In this document: one piece after another, positions 6,713-14,416 of the stretch
Position numbering within the stretch: the first letter of the stretch is position 1
Layout of the letters: each line of letters opens with the position of its first letter
Assembly (NCBI GenBank): GCA_964572885.1
Contig: CAZNFC010000010.1
Span: forward strand, 1-19,093
DNA length: 19,093 nt
DNA from: UBA10107 sp964572885
Lineage (GTDB): Archaea; Nanobdellota; Nanobdellia; Woesearchaeales; UBA10107
Direction of reading: 5' to 3'
Position numbers and translations under genes: made by a program
The notes under the pieces: generated by a model
Databases searched by the model: none
What the model saw: only the letters and a program-made list of their open reading frames with translations
What the model was told of the DNA's origin: nothing

Positions 6713-7655
6713 TGAAATCAGAGATGCTATTCTGTTTTGTGAATCTTTTAGCGATTTCTTTTGCTTTTCTCCCAAGATTTTTCTTTTGTCCAGAGTTCTC
6801 AAGCCAGTTTACTGTTTTTATGATTTCTTTTTTATTTAAAGAAACAACAAGTCTTGGAGAAACTTTTTTTAAGATTGAAGAAAAACCACACATGTTCGAT
6901 ACTATCGGAGGGATTCCTACAGCCATCGCTTCAAGAATATTTATTCCAGCAGGCTCGAATCTTGCGAGATTGAAATATAAGCCGCATCTCTTAAGATATT
7001 CTCCTGGATCAGAAACTCTCCCGGTAACATGAATATTCTTGTTTTTTATTCTCTTTTCAACTTCAGGAGTAGTATTTCCGATCAGATATAAATTACGTTT
7101 TTCCTGTTCAGGTAATTCCGAGAATACATCGACTAAAATATCAACACCCTTGTTCGTATTAAGATGAGGCCCAATGAAGCATGCATTCTTGCTCGATAGA
7201 TTGACATTTATATTAAGATAATCCTGATTTATGAAAAGATCAGAAATGACATGTTTCTTTCCTGTCTTTGCAGCGAAGCTGTCCATCATTTCGCTTGTTG
7301 ATAGGTATCCGTTTATTCTTTTTATCAGAAATTCAAAAGGTTTTCTTATGATCGGGTTGTATTTTGGAAGGATCCAGAGAAAAGGATCAGAGTTAATGGC
7401 AATGATTTTTCTCTTGCTAAATAAACTCCTCAAATACACTGCAGTAATCATCATTGGAGATTCCATGAGGTAAACATCTGCTTTAGGAAGTGTAAATAAA
7501 GCTTTCAGAAAAGCAGAGACGTGAAGCAGTATTCCATTTGATTTTAATATCTTTGAATTAAACGGAACGAAAGAATAAAACTCAGAATTTACTGATTTGG
7601 CCCATATTTTGTGCACTGGATGCGGATCCCAATAAATAAAACACGTCTTTGTCAT
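6684..7655 (-). CDS. GT4-family glycosyltransferase
   Basis: A 323-residue GT-B glycosyltransferase of the large GT4/GT1 group, cytoplasmic or membrane-associated, transferring a sugar from a nucleotide donor to a growing glycan. The C-terminal donor site has the E-x7-E motif, Glu234 to Glu242 in EPAGINILEAMAVG, followed by PPIVSN. Upstream are CFIGPHLNTNKGVDILVDVF and LIGNTTPEVEKRIK, the usual start of the second Rossmann half. The N-terminal half is short and divergent, so the acceptor cannot be guessed. It starts one base after the methyltransferase stop and is probably cotranscribed from the promoter near 8205. It converges with the cupin gene with a three-base gap. Length is slightly below the usual 350-400. 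Confidence 0.85.
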   Translation of the reverse strand: MTKTCFIYWDPHPVHKIWAKSVNSEFYSFVPFNSKILKSNGILLHVSAFLKALFTLPKADVYLMESPMMITAVYLRSLFSKRKIIAINSDPFLWILPKYNPIIRKPFEFLIKRINGYLSTSEMMDSFAAKTGKKHVISDLFINQDYLNINVNLSSKNACFIGPHLNTNKGVDILVDVFSELPEQEKRNLYLIGNTTPEVEKRIKNKNIHVTGRVSDPGEYLKRCGLYFNLARFEPAGINILEAMAVGIPPIVSNMCGFSSILKKVSPRLVVSLNKKEIIKTVNWLENSGQKKNLGRKAKEIAKRFTKQNSISDFKKKFNLLLS

Positions 7656-7656
7656 A

Positions 7657-8178
7657 TTATTTAACCAATATAACTTCCAATTCAGATGCAGGCGTCAGTG
7701 TTCTCATGAATGTGTCTTCGTAAAGAGGGAAAAACATTTTAATCAATAACATCGAAACCCAGCTAATAGGGAAATATTTGTATATTCCTCCAAAATTGAC
7801 CTTAACTTTAACTTTTGAAAAGGAAGGCGTCCACCAGTCAAGTTCTGATTTCTTATCTAAGTTAGAAAATGATGAAATCGTGAAGTAATGCTTATGCTGC
7901 CATGAAGAGAAAGCCAAGCTATGTCCGAAGTAAGGAACTTTAATTATCAACTTTCCTCCAGGAGATAAAATCCTGTGCATCTCAGTTAGACATTTGTCCG
8001 GTTCGTCCAGATGCTCTATGACATGGCTGCAATAGATTTCAGAAGCAGAGCCCGTCTTGAAAGGATAAGGATACTTGTTCAAATCATGCTTCACATCGAT
8101 GCCCTTGAAGCTGAATACATCAACATTAACGTATCCCTTCATCGGCTTCGTACCGCATCCAATATTAAGTTTAACCAT
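7657..8178 (-). CDS. SAM-dependent class I methyltransferase
   Basis: A 173-residue class I methyltransferase, a compact form with only the Rossmann core. Motif I is LNIGCGTKP (4-12). An acidic loop VDVF follows, then YCSHVIEHLDEPDKCL as motif IV/post-motif, and MHRILSPGGKLIIKVPYF. This is the layout of small methyltransferases often found in glycan clusters, where they methylate sugars or act late in assembly; the substrate is unknown. The ATG at 8178 was chosen because ATTTAAAT (8201-8208) is centred about 26 bases upstream, which predicts a leaderless mRNA. The in-frame start five codons further upstream is only a TTG and would sit too close to the TATA box. Divergent from the second methyltransferase at 8259. 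Confidence 0.85.
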   Translation of the reverse strand: MVKLNIGCGTKPMKGYVNVDVFSFKGIDVKHDLNKYPYPFKTGSASEIYCSHVIEHLDEPDKCLTEMHRILSPGGKLIIKVPYFGHSLAFSSWQHKHYFTISSFSNLDKKSELDWWTPSFSKVKVKVNFGGIYKYFPISWVSMLLIKMFFPLYEDTFMRTLTPASELEVILVK

Positions 8179-8200
8179 GATATAAAGGCACAATCTTTCT

Positions 8201-8208
8201 ATTTAAAT
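8201..8208 (-). promoter_or_regulatory. TATA box, leaderless start of methyltransferase/GT4 unit
   Basis: ATTTAAAT centred about 26 bases before ATG at 8178 on the minus strand, so transcription should begin at or within a few bases of the start codon. It fixes the start of the methyltransferase gene. Confidence 0.6.
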
Positions 8209-8228
8209 ATTCTATGAATGTAGAATAA

Positions 8229-8236
8229 TTTATAAA
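8229..8236 (+). promoter_or_regulatory. TATA box, leaderless start of plus-strand methyltransferase
   Basis: TTTATAAA centred about 26 bases before ATG at 8259, with no ribosome site between them. This is the archaeal leaderless arrangement. It lies beside the opposing TATA box at 8201-8208, forming a second compact divergent promoter. Confidence 0.65.
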
Positions 8237-8258
8237 CTCTCCATAAACCTATTTTTTC

Positions 8259-8966
8259 ATGGAATTATTCGACAGAATACTTAAAATCTACCAGTGGACT
8301 CCAAAGAGTAAACGAATTCTTGACGTCGGGTGTGATAGGGGAAACGTCACAAGATTCTTCACAAATAAAGCAAGAGAAGTATATGGCTTGGATAACAACA
8401 AAGAAGCTATCGCTTATGGAAATAAACATTACAAAAATGTAAAGCTTGTAGTTGCTCATGGAGAGAGAATCCCTTTCAAAAGTAATTTCTTTGATACTGT
8501 TGTCATGGGTGATGTTTTAGAGCACGTTGAAAACGAAAGAAAAACAATTTCTGAAGTCTATCGTGTAATGGAAAATGACGGAACTCTTTTACTTTCAGTA
8601 CCTCACAAAGGCCTTTTCAGGTTCATAGACGTGTTCAATATGAAATTTTACTTCCCATCTCTATACAAATTGTGGAAAGGAAAGAATTACAATCCAAAAG
8701 TATATCAGATACAGCCGTGGCACAGGCATTATTCATTAGATGATTTAAAGAAGTTATTCATAAATAAATTCGAGATAGAAAAAGTCCATAGAGGTGGATT
8801 AATTCTTTATCCATTATGCTGGCTATTTGGGGACCTAACAAAAGACATGTTTGGCGAAAAACTTGGATGGTTTAGAAAGATACTTGTCTGGATCGGTCAT
8901 ATCGAATACAACATACCTTTCGGCCCATTTGGATATTCTATTTTAGTTATTGCAAAAAAGAAATAA
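8259..8966 (+). CDS. SAM-dependent class I methyltransferase
   Basis: A 235-residue class I methyltransferase. Motif I is ILDVGCDRGNVTRFF (20-34). The ribose-binding acid is in VYGLDNN, motif II in VVAHGERIPFKSNFFDTVVMGDVLEHV, and motif III in ENDGTLLLSVPHKG. The C-terminal third (about 125-235) is rich in aromatic residues and includes a hydrophobic stretch near PLCWLFGD, suggesting membrane contact. It belongs to the broad ubiE-like set seen in polysaccharide clusters. The substrate is unknown; a sugar hydroxyl or polyprenyl-linked glycan is plausible. It is transcribed alone on the plus strand from a leaderless promoter and meets the minus-strand operon tail to tail with no gap: its TAA ends at 8966 and the next gene's stop begins at 8967. 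Confidence 0.85.
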   Translation: MELFDRILKIYQWTPKSKRILDVGCDRGNVTRFFTNKAREVYGLDNNKEAIAYGNKHYKNVKLVVAHGERIPFKSNFFDTVVMGDVLEHVENERKTISEVYRVMENDGTLLLSVPHKGLFRFIDVFNMKFYFPSLYKLWKGKNYNPKVYQIQPWHRHYSLDDLKKLFINKFEIEKVHRGGLILYPLCWLFGDLTKDMFGEKLGWFRKILVWIGHIEYNIPFGPFGYSILVIAKKK

Positions 8967-8980
8967 TTATTTATTTTTCA
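8950..8980. terminator. Overlapping bidirectional T-tract terminator
   Basis: The junction of two convergent genes carries an A-rich run on the left (TGCAAAAAAG at 8951-8960) and a T-rich run on the right (TTATTTATTTTTC, about 8967-8979). Each strand therefore reads into a T-tract just past its own stop codon, enough for archaeal U-tract termination in both directions. No strong hairpin is seen. Confidence 0.4.
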
Positions 8981-9728
8981 GCTCGTAATATTTAAGGTTT
9001 TTTACTAACTGATAAAATGCGCTGCAGCATGCGCATTGGAAGCCTACAAATCCCCTCATCCATAATCCTTTTCCAAAATACCATATGATAAATTCGACAG
9101 GAGGCCTTGCGAGCGAATTAAATATCAACTTTCCATTGCTTATATTCTTATTTTCTGCATACATCTTTCTCGCTTCGAGAGTTGTATATTTGTTGAATCT
9201 TGCAAAATAATCAGAAACATCTTTGTAGCTGTAATGTTCCATGAATCCGTTTAAAGTAGAAGTTTCTCCATTTATGTACACTTTCTCGTGTATACTATGT
9301 TTGAATACACCTTTTGAGTTTCTATATAGACGTAAAATAGGAGTTGTCGTCATATAAACGTTCAGGAATGCATAATCTCTTCTTTTTATATAAAATCCAT
9401 TATACTTAGTTCCTTTCTTAAGTATGTCTGCTATCTCTTTCTTAAGTTCAGGAGAGACTATCTCATCTGCATCAAGGCTGAATATCCAGTCGTGTTTTGC
9501 TTTTGAGATTGCAATATTCTTTAGTTCAGCTCCGCTTATCTTGTTGTCAGGATCCGGAAGATTATAATATCTTGTTCCATATCTCTTGCATATCTCTTTT
9601 GTTTTATCTGTTGAATCTCCGTCAAGAATCACTATGTCATCGCTCAATCCTTTGACTGCTTCGAGGCATCTTCCAATAATGTGCTCTACATTCTTTGTCA
9701 ATATAACTATCGATAATTTCTCAGTCAT
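8967..9728 (-). CDS. GT2 glycosyltransferase, WaaE/beta-1,4-glucosyltransferase-like
   Basis: A 253-residue GT2 (GT-A fold) enzyme. SIVILTKNVEHIIGRCL opens the chain, then VILDGDSTDKT, and the DxD-type metal site SLDADEIVSPELKKEI. The later HSIHEKVYINGE and EHYSYKDVSDYFARFNKYT are landmarks of the cd02511 type of GT2, whose known members include LPS glucosyltransferases such as WaaE/LgtF that act on heptose. That link is suggestive here but not proof of substrate. The start at 9728 was chosen over an upstream in-frame start at 9782 because it gives the four-base ATGA overlap with the preceding gene and begins right at the GT2 core. It is a tandem relative of the next gene upstream. A weakly hydrophobic C-terminal part may lie on the membrane. 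Confidence 0.87.
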   Translation of the reverse strand: MTEKLSIVILTKNVEHIIGRCLEAVKGLSDDIVILDGDSTDKTKEICKRYGTRYYNLPDPDNKISGAELKNIAISKAKHDWIFSLDADEIVSPELKKEIADILKKGTKYNGFYIKRRDYAFLNVYMTTTPILRLYRNSKGVFKHSIHEKVYINGETSTLNGFMEHYSYKDVSDYFARFNKYTTLEARKMYAENKNISNGKLIFNSLARPPVEFIIWYFGKGLWMRGFVGFQCACCSAFYQLVKNLKYYELKNK

Positions 9729-10495
9729 TTTCTCATCCTTTTCTGTTTCCAAAAGTCTTTGCATTTGAAATATAACATCCACCTATATAAAATATCGTTG
9801 AAAGTGAATAATATTCCATAAAATCCATACAGCCATGCTCCCTTTATAATCCTAATCATGGCATAGCCTATTGATGTCAATAGCATCTTCCAGAAAGGAT
9901 AAGTATCTCCTCTTTCGACCATTAATTTTGCGTCATTTGTCGTATAATTATTAGTTTTTACAATCAGATGATGTATTCCTCTGTAAGCTCCGAAATGAAT
10001 CATGGGGTTTCTCAAGTCACCTATATTTCCATTTACTTTTAAGAAAGAATGCACTCCTTCAGTACCAAATCTACCTTTTCCTTTCATGAATAATCTCAAT
10101 TGCCTGTCAGGATACCATCCTCCATATTTCAGCCATGTTTTGCCTACAAGATTCTTTCTCGGCATTGTAAAAGCATTATTATTTATTCCTTTAGTTAAGA
10201 TTTCATCTATTTCTTTTTTTAGTTCAGGAGAGACTTCTTCATCTGCATCCAAGTATAATACCCACGGAGATGTGCAGTGATCTATTCCAATCTGCTTGTT
10301 TTCATTAAGATTGGGTCTGTTAGGTTCGACATAAACTTTTTTAGTGTATTTTCTGGCTATTGAAGAAGTCTTATCTGTACTTGAACAGTCAATGACTATG
10401 ATCTCATCTGCCCAGCCTTTAATACTTTTCAAAGCTCTTTCTATATGATCTCCTTCGTTGTATGCAGTTATGCTGACTGATATTTTAGGTCTCAT
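9725..10495 (-). CDS. GT2 glycosyltransferase, WaaE-like, tandem paralogue
   Basis: A 256-residue GT2 enzyme with the same layout as its downstream neighbour: ISVSITAYNEGDHIERAL, then VIDCSSTDKT and the metal site YLDADEEVSPELKKEI. RLFMKGKGRFG, HSFLKVNG and the MIHFGAYRG histidine follow, then NYTTNDAKLMVERG. The C-terminal YGFYGILFTFNDILYRWMLYFK is hydrophobic and matches the family's amphipathic/membrane tail. The SPELKKEI block and general order point to duplication followed by divergence. It starts inside the GT9 stop (ATGA, 10492-10495). It probably adds a hexose to the same glycan; donor and acceptor are not readable. Confidence 0.87.
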   Translation of the reverse strand: MRPKISVSITAYNEGDHIERALKSIKGWADEIIVIDCSSTDKTSSIARKYTKKVYVEPNRPNLNENKQIGIDHCTSPWVLYLDADEEVSPELKKEIDEILTKGINNNAFTMPRKNLVGKTWLKYGGWYPDRQLRLFMKGKGRFGTEGVHSFLKVNGNIGDLRNPMIHFGAYRGIHHLIVKTNNYTTNDAKLMVERGDTYPFWKMLLTSIGYAMIRIIKGAWLYGFYGILFTFNDILYRWMLYFKCKDFWKQKRMRK

Positions 10496-11550
10496 ATCTT
10501 TCTCAAAAATCTTTCAAGTTCTTTTATCACAACTTCAGATTTTAGATTTTTAATATCTTTGACTTTGAATGATTCTGATTTTCTATCATCATATCCCCAG
10601 ATATTAGGATTTTCAGGCCCGAATATGGCAAAAGTGGATGTTTTTACTGCTTTAGCTATGTGAATCGGTCCTGTATCGGGCCCGACAACTAATTTACACC
10701 TCTTGATTATTGACGCCATCTGCTTCAGATCTGTTTTTCCGGTCAAATCAATATATCTTTCGTCATTCATCAAGGATTTGATCTTATTTACCTCATGAAT
10801 TTCATTCCTGCTTCCTGTGAAAATGACATTGAATCCTTTCTCAATAAGATAATCAGCAACATCAGCCCATCCTTCACTTGTCCACATCTTCTCTTTCCTT
10901 CCTGCTCCCGGATTGATGCAGACTGCATTTGTAATTTTATTTTCGCTGAATATCTTATTAGAATACTTTAAGTCTTCTTTTGAAAGTATTATTTCTGTTT
11001 GTTTATTCTTAGTGTCTGCTCCGATGCTTCTTGTCAGATCAAGATTTCTTTCAATTATATGCTTTTCATCCCATTTTACGACTTTATTCAATAAGAATCC
11101 AAATCCTCTTATTCCGAATCCTATTCTATATCCTCCAATCAACGATGAAAGCAGAATATTTCTTGGATCTCCATGCATATCTATTATTATATCATATTTT
11201 TCCTTCTTTAACTTAGGAATCATGCTGAATACTTCACTCAAGGAACCTCCTTTTGCAAGCCATGGAGGATTGAATTCTATTGCTTTAACGTTTTTATTTC
11301 CCTCAAGAATGATCTTTGAGTTGCTCCTGACTAAAACATCTATCTTTGCATCAGGATATTTCTCTTTTAATGCTCTGAATGCAGGAGTCGCAAGGATTAC
11401 ATCTCCGATGTGCTCGACTCGAATGAGCAGTATCTTATTGACGTTTGAAGGAAATTTCTTTAGTTTTGTATTAAAAAATAAAGCACTCCCTATCGAATCT
11501 ATTACAGACACAAAAGGTTTTAAAACAGGATTTAATTTATAAGAAAACAT
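10492..11550 (-). CDS. GT9 heptosyltransferase-family glycosyltransferase
   Basis: A 352-residue GT-B enzyme of family GT9 (WaaC/WaaF/RfaF heptosyltransferases and relatives). LLIRVEHIGDVILATPAFRAL carries the conserved Asp50. DIIIDMHGDPRNILLS and YRIGFG follow. The donor half has INPGAGRKEKMWTSEGWADVAD, VIFTGSRNE, IDLTGKTDLKQMASII and the strongly conserved GPDTGPIHIAKA (290-301). About 35 extra N-terminal residues precede the core. In Gram-negative bacteria GT9 enzymes transfer heptose from ADP-heptose to LPS core; here the nearby operon makes GDP-type heptose, so a heptose donor is plausible but other GT9 members use other sugars. The start directly abuts the previous stop (TAA then ATG) and has a strong AAGGAG six bases upstream. 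Confidence 0.9.
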   Translation of the reverse strand: MFSYKLNPVLKPFVSVIDSIGSALFFNTKLKKFPSNVNKILLIRVEHIGDVILATPAFRALKEKYPDAKIDVLVRSNSKIILEGNKNVKAIEFNPPWLAKGGSLSEVFSMIPKLKKEKYDIIIDMHGDPRNILLSSLIGGYRIGFGIRGFGFLLNKVVKWDEKHIIERNLDLTRSIGADTKNKQTEIILSKEDLKYSNKIFSENKITNAVCINPGAGRKEKMWTSEGWADVADYLIEKGFNVIFTGSRNEIHEVNKIKSLMNDERYIDLTGKTDLKQMASIIKRCKLVVGPDTGPIHIAKAVKTSTFAIFGPENPNIWGYDDRKSESFKVKDIKNLKSEVVIKELERFLRKI

Positions 11551-13017
11551 TTAACTCTCCTTTATCACGACATTTCCTGATGAAAATACAGTCTTCATAG
11601 CATCAAACTTTGATTTGTATTCAGGAGTCAAATATGAGTAATCTTCTATCAACACCCATTTCTGAGTTATATTTTGTATTGGTTGCTGTTCAAGCTGGAA
11701 ATTATCAATCTTGGAATATATCAAAATCCACTTGAAGTCCCTGAAACTTGAATCTCCCGGATAGTTCTTGATATACAAGACAGATTTATCAATGTTGTTT
11801 GACAAGAACTGTGATGCTTTCAATTCATCCTGAGTGATTGCAGGCTCAAGCTTGGAATATAAGAATCCAATCTGTGCAATATTGAATAATAATGCAAGTA
11901 CAAGCACTATTGAGAACAAAATTCTTGTTTGCCTGCTTCTTAATCCTTTTACAATCAGGATTGCTGCAGGCAATGCTAACAAAATAAAGAATGTGACATA
12001 GAACCTATAGATGAAGTATCTCGCAAACACTCCTACAGGAATTACGAATAAGTTTACCATTACGATTCCTATTGCAGCTGTCAGCAAACCAAGTATCTTC
12101 CATTGATTATTTCTTATAATATGGATTATTCCGGCTATTGCAAATAAAAACAATATAGGCCCTTCAATGATCAGAAAATATCCCCATGCTACAGGATATC
12201 CATCTCCCATCTTCATCAAAGAAGCTATTATTGCACTTGCAAATCCTTGTCTTCCTGATGCAGCAAATAAATACATTTTAGTCAGTATTGCAGCTATAAT
12301 TAAAGATGGAATGAAGAACATCAGACTATTCTTAATTAGATTTGAGGTCTTCTTCCAGTCGATTTTTATTTCAGGGAATTTGATATTCAATTTCTGTTCA
12401 ATTAGATTTCCGAATGCCATTCCGAATTGCAATATTGTTAAAAAGACTGCTTGTGGTGTATATGTCAAGTAAACTAATGCAGTTGATAATATTCCAAGTA
12501 TTAGACTGCTTCTTTTTTTATCATTAAGATATTTAGCTGTGCAATATAATGCAGGTATTGTTAATCCGAATCCTACAAAGAACGGGAAATGTCCTGTAAG
12601 ATGACTGAAATATGCTCTGAAGTTCAATGCAGAGAACGCTGCGCCGATTAAAGCTATTTTCTTGTCTTTAGTCAATTCAAGGAATAACAAATAAGTGAAA
12701 ATTGTTGCGATCAAAAAGAATACTGCCGTATAACCGCCATTTATCCAGAAAGTATCATGACCGAATATGTTCAATATCGAGCCGAAAGTAACTAAAGCAA
12801 AAGGTGGATAATCAGAGACTTTCTTTTCCAAAGAACCTGGTCTATTGAATGCAGGATTTTCTGCATTTATTCCATGTTCAGAATATACTTTGGCTAAAGT
12901 GTAATATGTTGCACCATCTGTCTGCGTCACAGGAAGGTCATATTTCAACGCAGGATATATGGCTAAACCAAGGTTAATTACAAGAATCAAACACAATATC
13001 CAGCCCCACTTATCCAT
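11551..13017 (-). CDS. GT-C-like multipass membrane glycosyltransferase
   Basis: A 488-residue integral membrane protein with about ten or more hydrophobic segments; the first is at about residues 5-23 and the last ends near 385. The first outer loop carries acidic residues typical of GT-C enzymes (Asp34 in TQTDGATYY, and DYPPF at 69-73). A soluble C-terminal part of about 100 residues (PAITQDELKASQFL, YIKNYPGDSSFRDFKWILIYS) should face the outside. GT-C enzymes move sugars from polyprenyl phosphate carriers to glycans or proteins outside the membrane, and this locus encodes several carrier-charging GT2 enzymes. It may also fall in the 6-pyruvoyl-tetrahydropterin-synthase-related membrane family. 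First gene of its operon; a TATA box is centred about 25 bases upstream, so leaderless. Confidence 0.8.
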   Translation of the reverse strand: MDKWGWILCLILVINLGLAIYPALKYDLPVTQTDGATYYTLAKVYSEHGINAENPAFNRPGSLEKKVSDYPPFALVTFGSILNIFGHDTFWINGGYTAVFFLIATIFTYLLFLELTKDKKIALIGAAFSALNFRAYFSHLTGHFPFFVGFGLTIPALYCTAKYLNDKKRSSLILGILSTALVYLTYTPQAVFLTILQFGMAFGNLIEQKLNIKFPEIKIDWKKTSNLIKNSLMFFIPSLIIAAILTKMYLFAASGRQGFASAIIASLMKMGDGYPVAWGYFLIIEGPILFLFAIAGIIHIIRNNQWKILGLLTAAIGIVMVNLFVIPVGVFARYFIYRFYVTFFILLALPAAILIVKGLRSRQTRILFSIVLVLALLFNIAQIGFLYSKLEPAITQDELKASQFLSNNIDKSVLYIKNYPGDSSFRDFKWILIYSKIDNFQLEQQPIQNITQKWVLIEDYSYLTPEYKSKFDAMKTVFSSGNVVIKES

Positions 13018-13037
13018 ACGTAGAAAGCCCCTTTTTG

Positions 13038-13045
13038 TATTTAAA
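13038..13045 (-). promoter_or_regulatory. TATA box, leaderless start of GT-C/GT9/GT2 operon
   Basis: TTTAAATA (minus strand, 13045 to 13038) is centred about 25 bases before ATG at 13017, within the 47-base gap after the epimerase gene. It suggests that the four genes down to 8967 form their own transcription unit. Confidence 0.6.
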
Positions 13046-13064
13046 AAGGTTATGTATGTCTGAG

Positions 13065-14087
13065 TTAAATATGATTAAACAGTTCTTTGTTCTCTTTAAC
13101 CCAGCTGGCAAGTTTCTGCACACCTTCTCTTACGCTTACTTTAGGCTCCCAGCCAAGCTCTTTCTTAGATTTAGAAATATCACATACAAATACAGGCTGG
13201 TCTCCAGGTCTCCAGTCTGAAAAAGAATAAATTATCTTCTTGCCGAAGAATTCTTCTAAGTATTTGATCAATTCAAGCAAAGACATCTGATTTTCAGGTC
13301 CTCCTCCTATGTTGTATACTTTCCCTGAAACCTTATCTATGTTCTTGATTGCCAATTCATATGCCTTCACAAGATCTTCTATAAACAAAACATCTCTGAC
13401 CTGTTTTCCATCTCCATATATTGTGAGATTTTTGTTGAACAATGTAGCTATAGTAAACCAAGCAACCCATCCCTGATCCTCTACGCCGAACTGCCTGTAA
13501 CCGTATATGCAGCTCTGTCTGAAAACAACAGTCCTTAATCCATATATTCTTGCATAATCTCTTACATACTGGTCTGCCGCTCCCTTGCTGCATCCATAAG
13601 GGGAATGGAAATCAAGCAAAGCAGTTTCTGGGATTCCCTTTTTGTAATCGACATATTCGTATCTTCCATTTACCTCATGAGTCTTGACTTCTTCCATGCC
13701 ACCATATACTTTATTTGTAGAGGAATACAGTATCATTGGCTTGCTTTTTGAGTTTCTTATTGCCTCTAAGACATTGAATGTTCCTAAAGCATTTATCTCA
13801 AAGTCTTCTCTCGGGTTTAATACAGAAGTTGTCACGGCAGTCTGACCTGCAAAATGTATGACAACATCCTTTCCTTCGACAGCTTTATCTAATACATCCT
13901 GGTTATAGCGTATATCTGCTTTTATGAATTCAATATTTTTATGATTATCTTGCAGCCATTTAAGATTGCTTTCTGTTCCTTTTCTCGATAAATTATCAAG
14001 AACAGTTACTTGATTGCCCTTCTTTATGAAGTAATCTGCAGTGTTAGTTCCAATAAATCCGCATCCGCCTGTTATCAGTATTTTCAT
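13065..14087 (-). CDS. CDP-paratose/CDP-tyvelose 2-epimerase-like SDR
   Basis: A 340-residue extended SDR close in pattern and length to RfbE, which inverts C2 of CDP-paratose to give CDP-tyvelose. NAD site G7xxG10xxG13 in TGGCGFIG; catalytic Tyr164-x3-Lys168 in SPYGCSKGAADQY with Ser123/Thr124 in STNKVYG. Long RfbE-like blocks follow: VVFRQSCIYGYRQFG, EDQGWVAWF and IYGDGKQVRDVL. The remaining paratose pathway (CDP-glucose synthesis, 4,6-dehydratase, reductases) is not in the window. The true substrate may therefore be another nucleotide sugar, or the other genes lie elsewhere. The start overlaps DUF2304 by four bases; it is the last gene of the operon that begins at 16521. Confidence 0.87.
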   Translation of the reverse strand: MKILITGGCGFIGTNTADYFIKKGNQVTVLDNLSRKGTESNLKWLQDNHKNIEFIKADIRYNQDVLDKAVEGKDVVIHFAGQTAVTTSVLNPREDFEINALGTFNVLEAIRNSKSKPMILYSSTNKVYGGMEEVKTHEVNGRYEYVDYKKGIPETALLDFHSPYGCSKGAADQYVRDYARIYGLRTVVFRQSCIYGYRQFGVEDQGWVAWFTIATLFNKNLTIYGDGKQVRDVLFIEDLVKAYELAIKNIDKVSGKVYNIGGGPENQMSLLELIKYLEEFFGKKIIYSFSDWRPGDQPVFVCDISKSKKELGWEPKVSVREGVQKLASWVKENKELFNHI

Positions 14088-14416
14088 TTTTTCTTGTTCC
14101 TTATTGCTATCTCTCTTACTAATTTAGTTATCGTCTGTCCCTGGACGTCTTGCGCGACGTAAAGTCTGAAGTTCAGATAAAATAAAAGTATTATGGCGAC
14201 ATAAATTATGAGATCAACAGCTCTTCCTATTCCAAAAAAGTTTGAAACAAAACTTATGCTTGTTGGTGAAAATATAGCGACGATTGCCATTGCCCATATT
14301 ATTGACCAGAATACGAATTCCAAAGGCCTTATTTCTGCACCCTTGAATCTAAGTACCGCTCTGCTCCATGCAAAAAGCACGAACAGGATCAATATTACCT
14401 GTATTGGTTGTATCAT
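14084..14416 (-). CDS. DUF2304 small membrane protein
   Basis: A 110-residue protein with three predicted membrane helices (about 5-20, 33-50 and 65-88) and a basic C-terminal tail ending RNKKK. Length, helix pattern and the IRPLEFVFWSIIWAMAI stretch match DUF2304 proteins, which are repeatedly encoded next to GT2 polyprenyl-phosphate sugar synthases; the function is not established. It overlaps the GT2 gene upstream and the epimerase downstream by four bases each, so it is translationally coupled to both. A helper for the GT2 enzyme at the membrane is a reasonable guess. Confidence 0.85.
   Translation of the reverse strand: MIQPIQVILILFVLFAWSRAVLRFKGAEIRPLEFVFWSIIWAMAIVAIFSPTSISFVSNFFGIGRAVDLIIYVAIILLFYLNFRLYVAQDVQGQTITKLVREIAIRNKKK

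Noticed and set aside
8179..8193. Longer N-terminus (MCLYI) for the minus-strand methyltransferase
   Set aside because: The start would be TTG and only about 11 bases from the TATA box; the ATG at 8178 fits the leaderless spacing.
9729..9782. Longer N-terminus for the GT2 gene ending at 8967
   Set aside because: The extra 18 residues lie inside the upstream gene; the ATG at 9728 gives the four-base overlap used throughout. The same reasoning removed the extensions at 15183, 15860, 16210 and 17995.
10913..11542. 209-codon plus-strand open frame opposite the GT9 gene
   Set aside because: It is fully antisense to a gene with clear GT9 motifs, reads as a low-complexity hydrophobic and serine-rich chain, and has no promoter or ribosome site.
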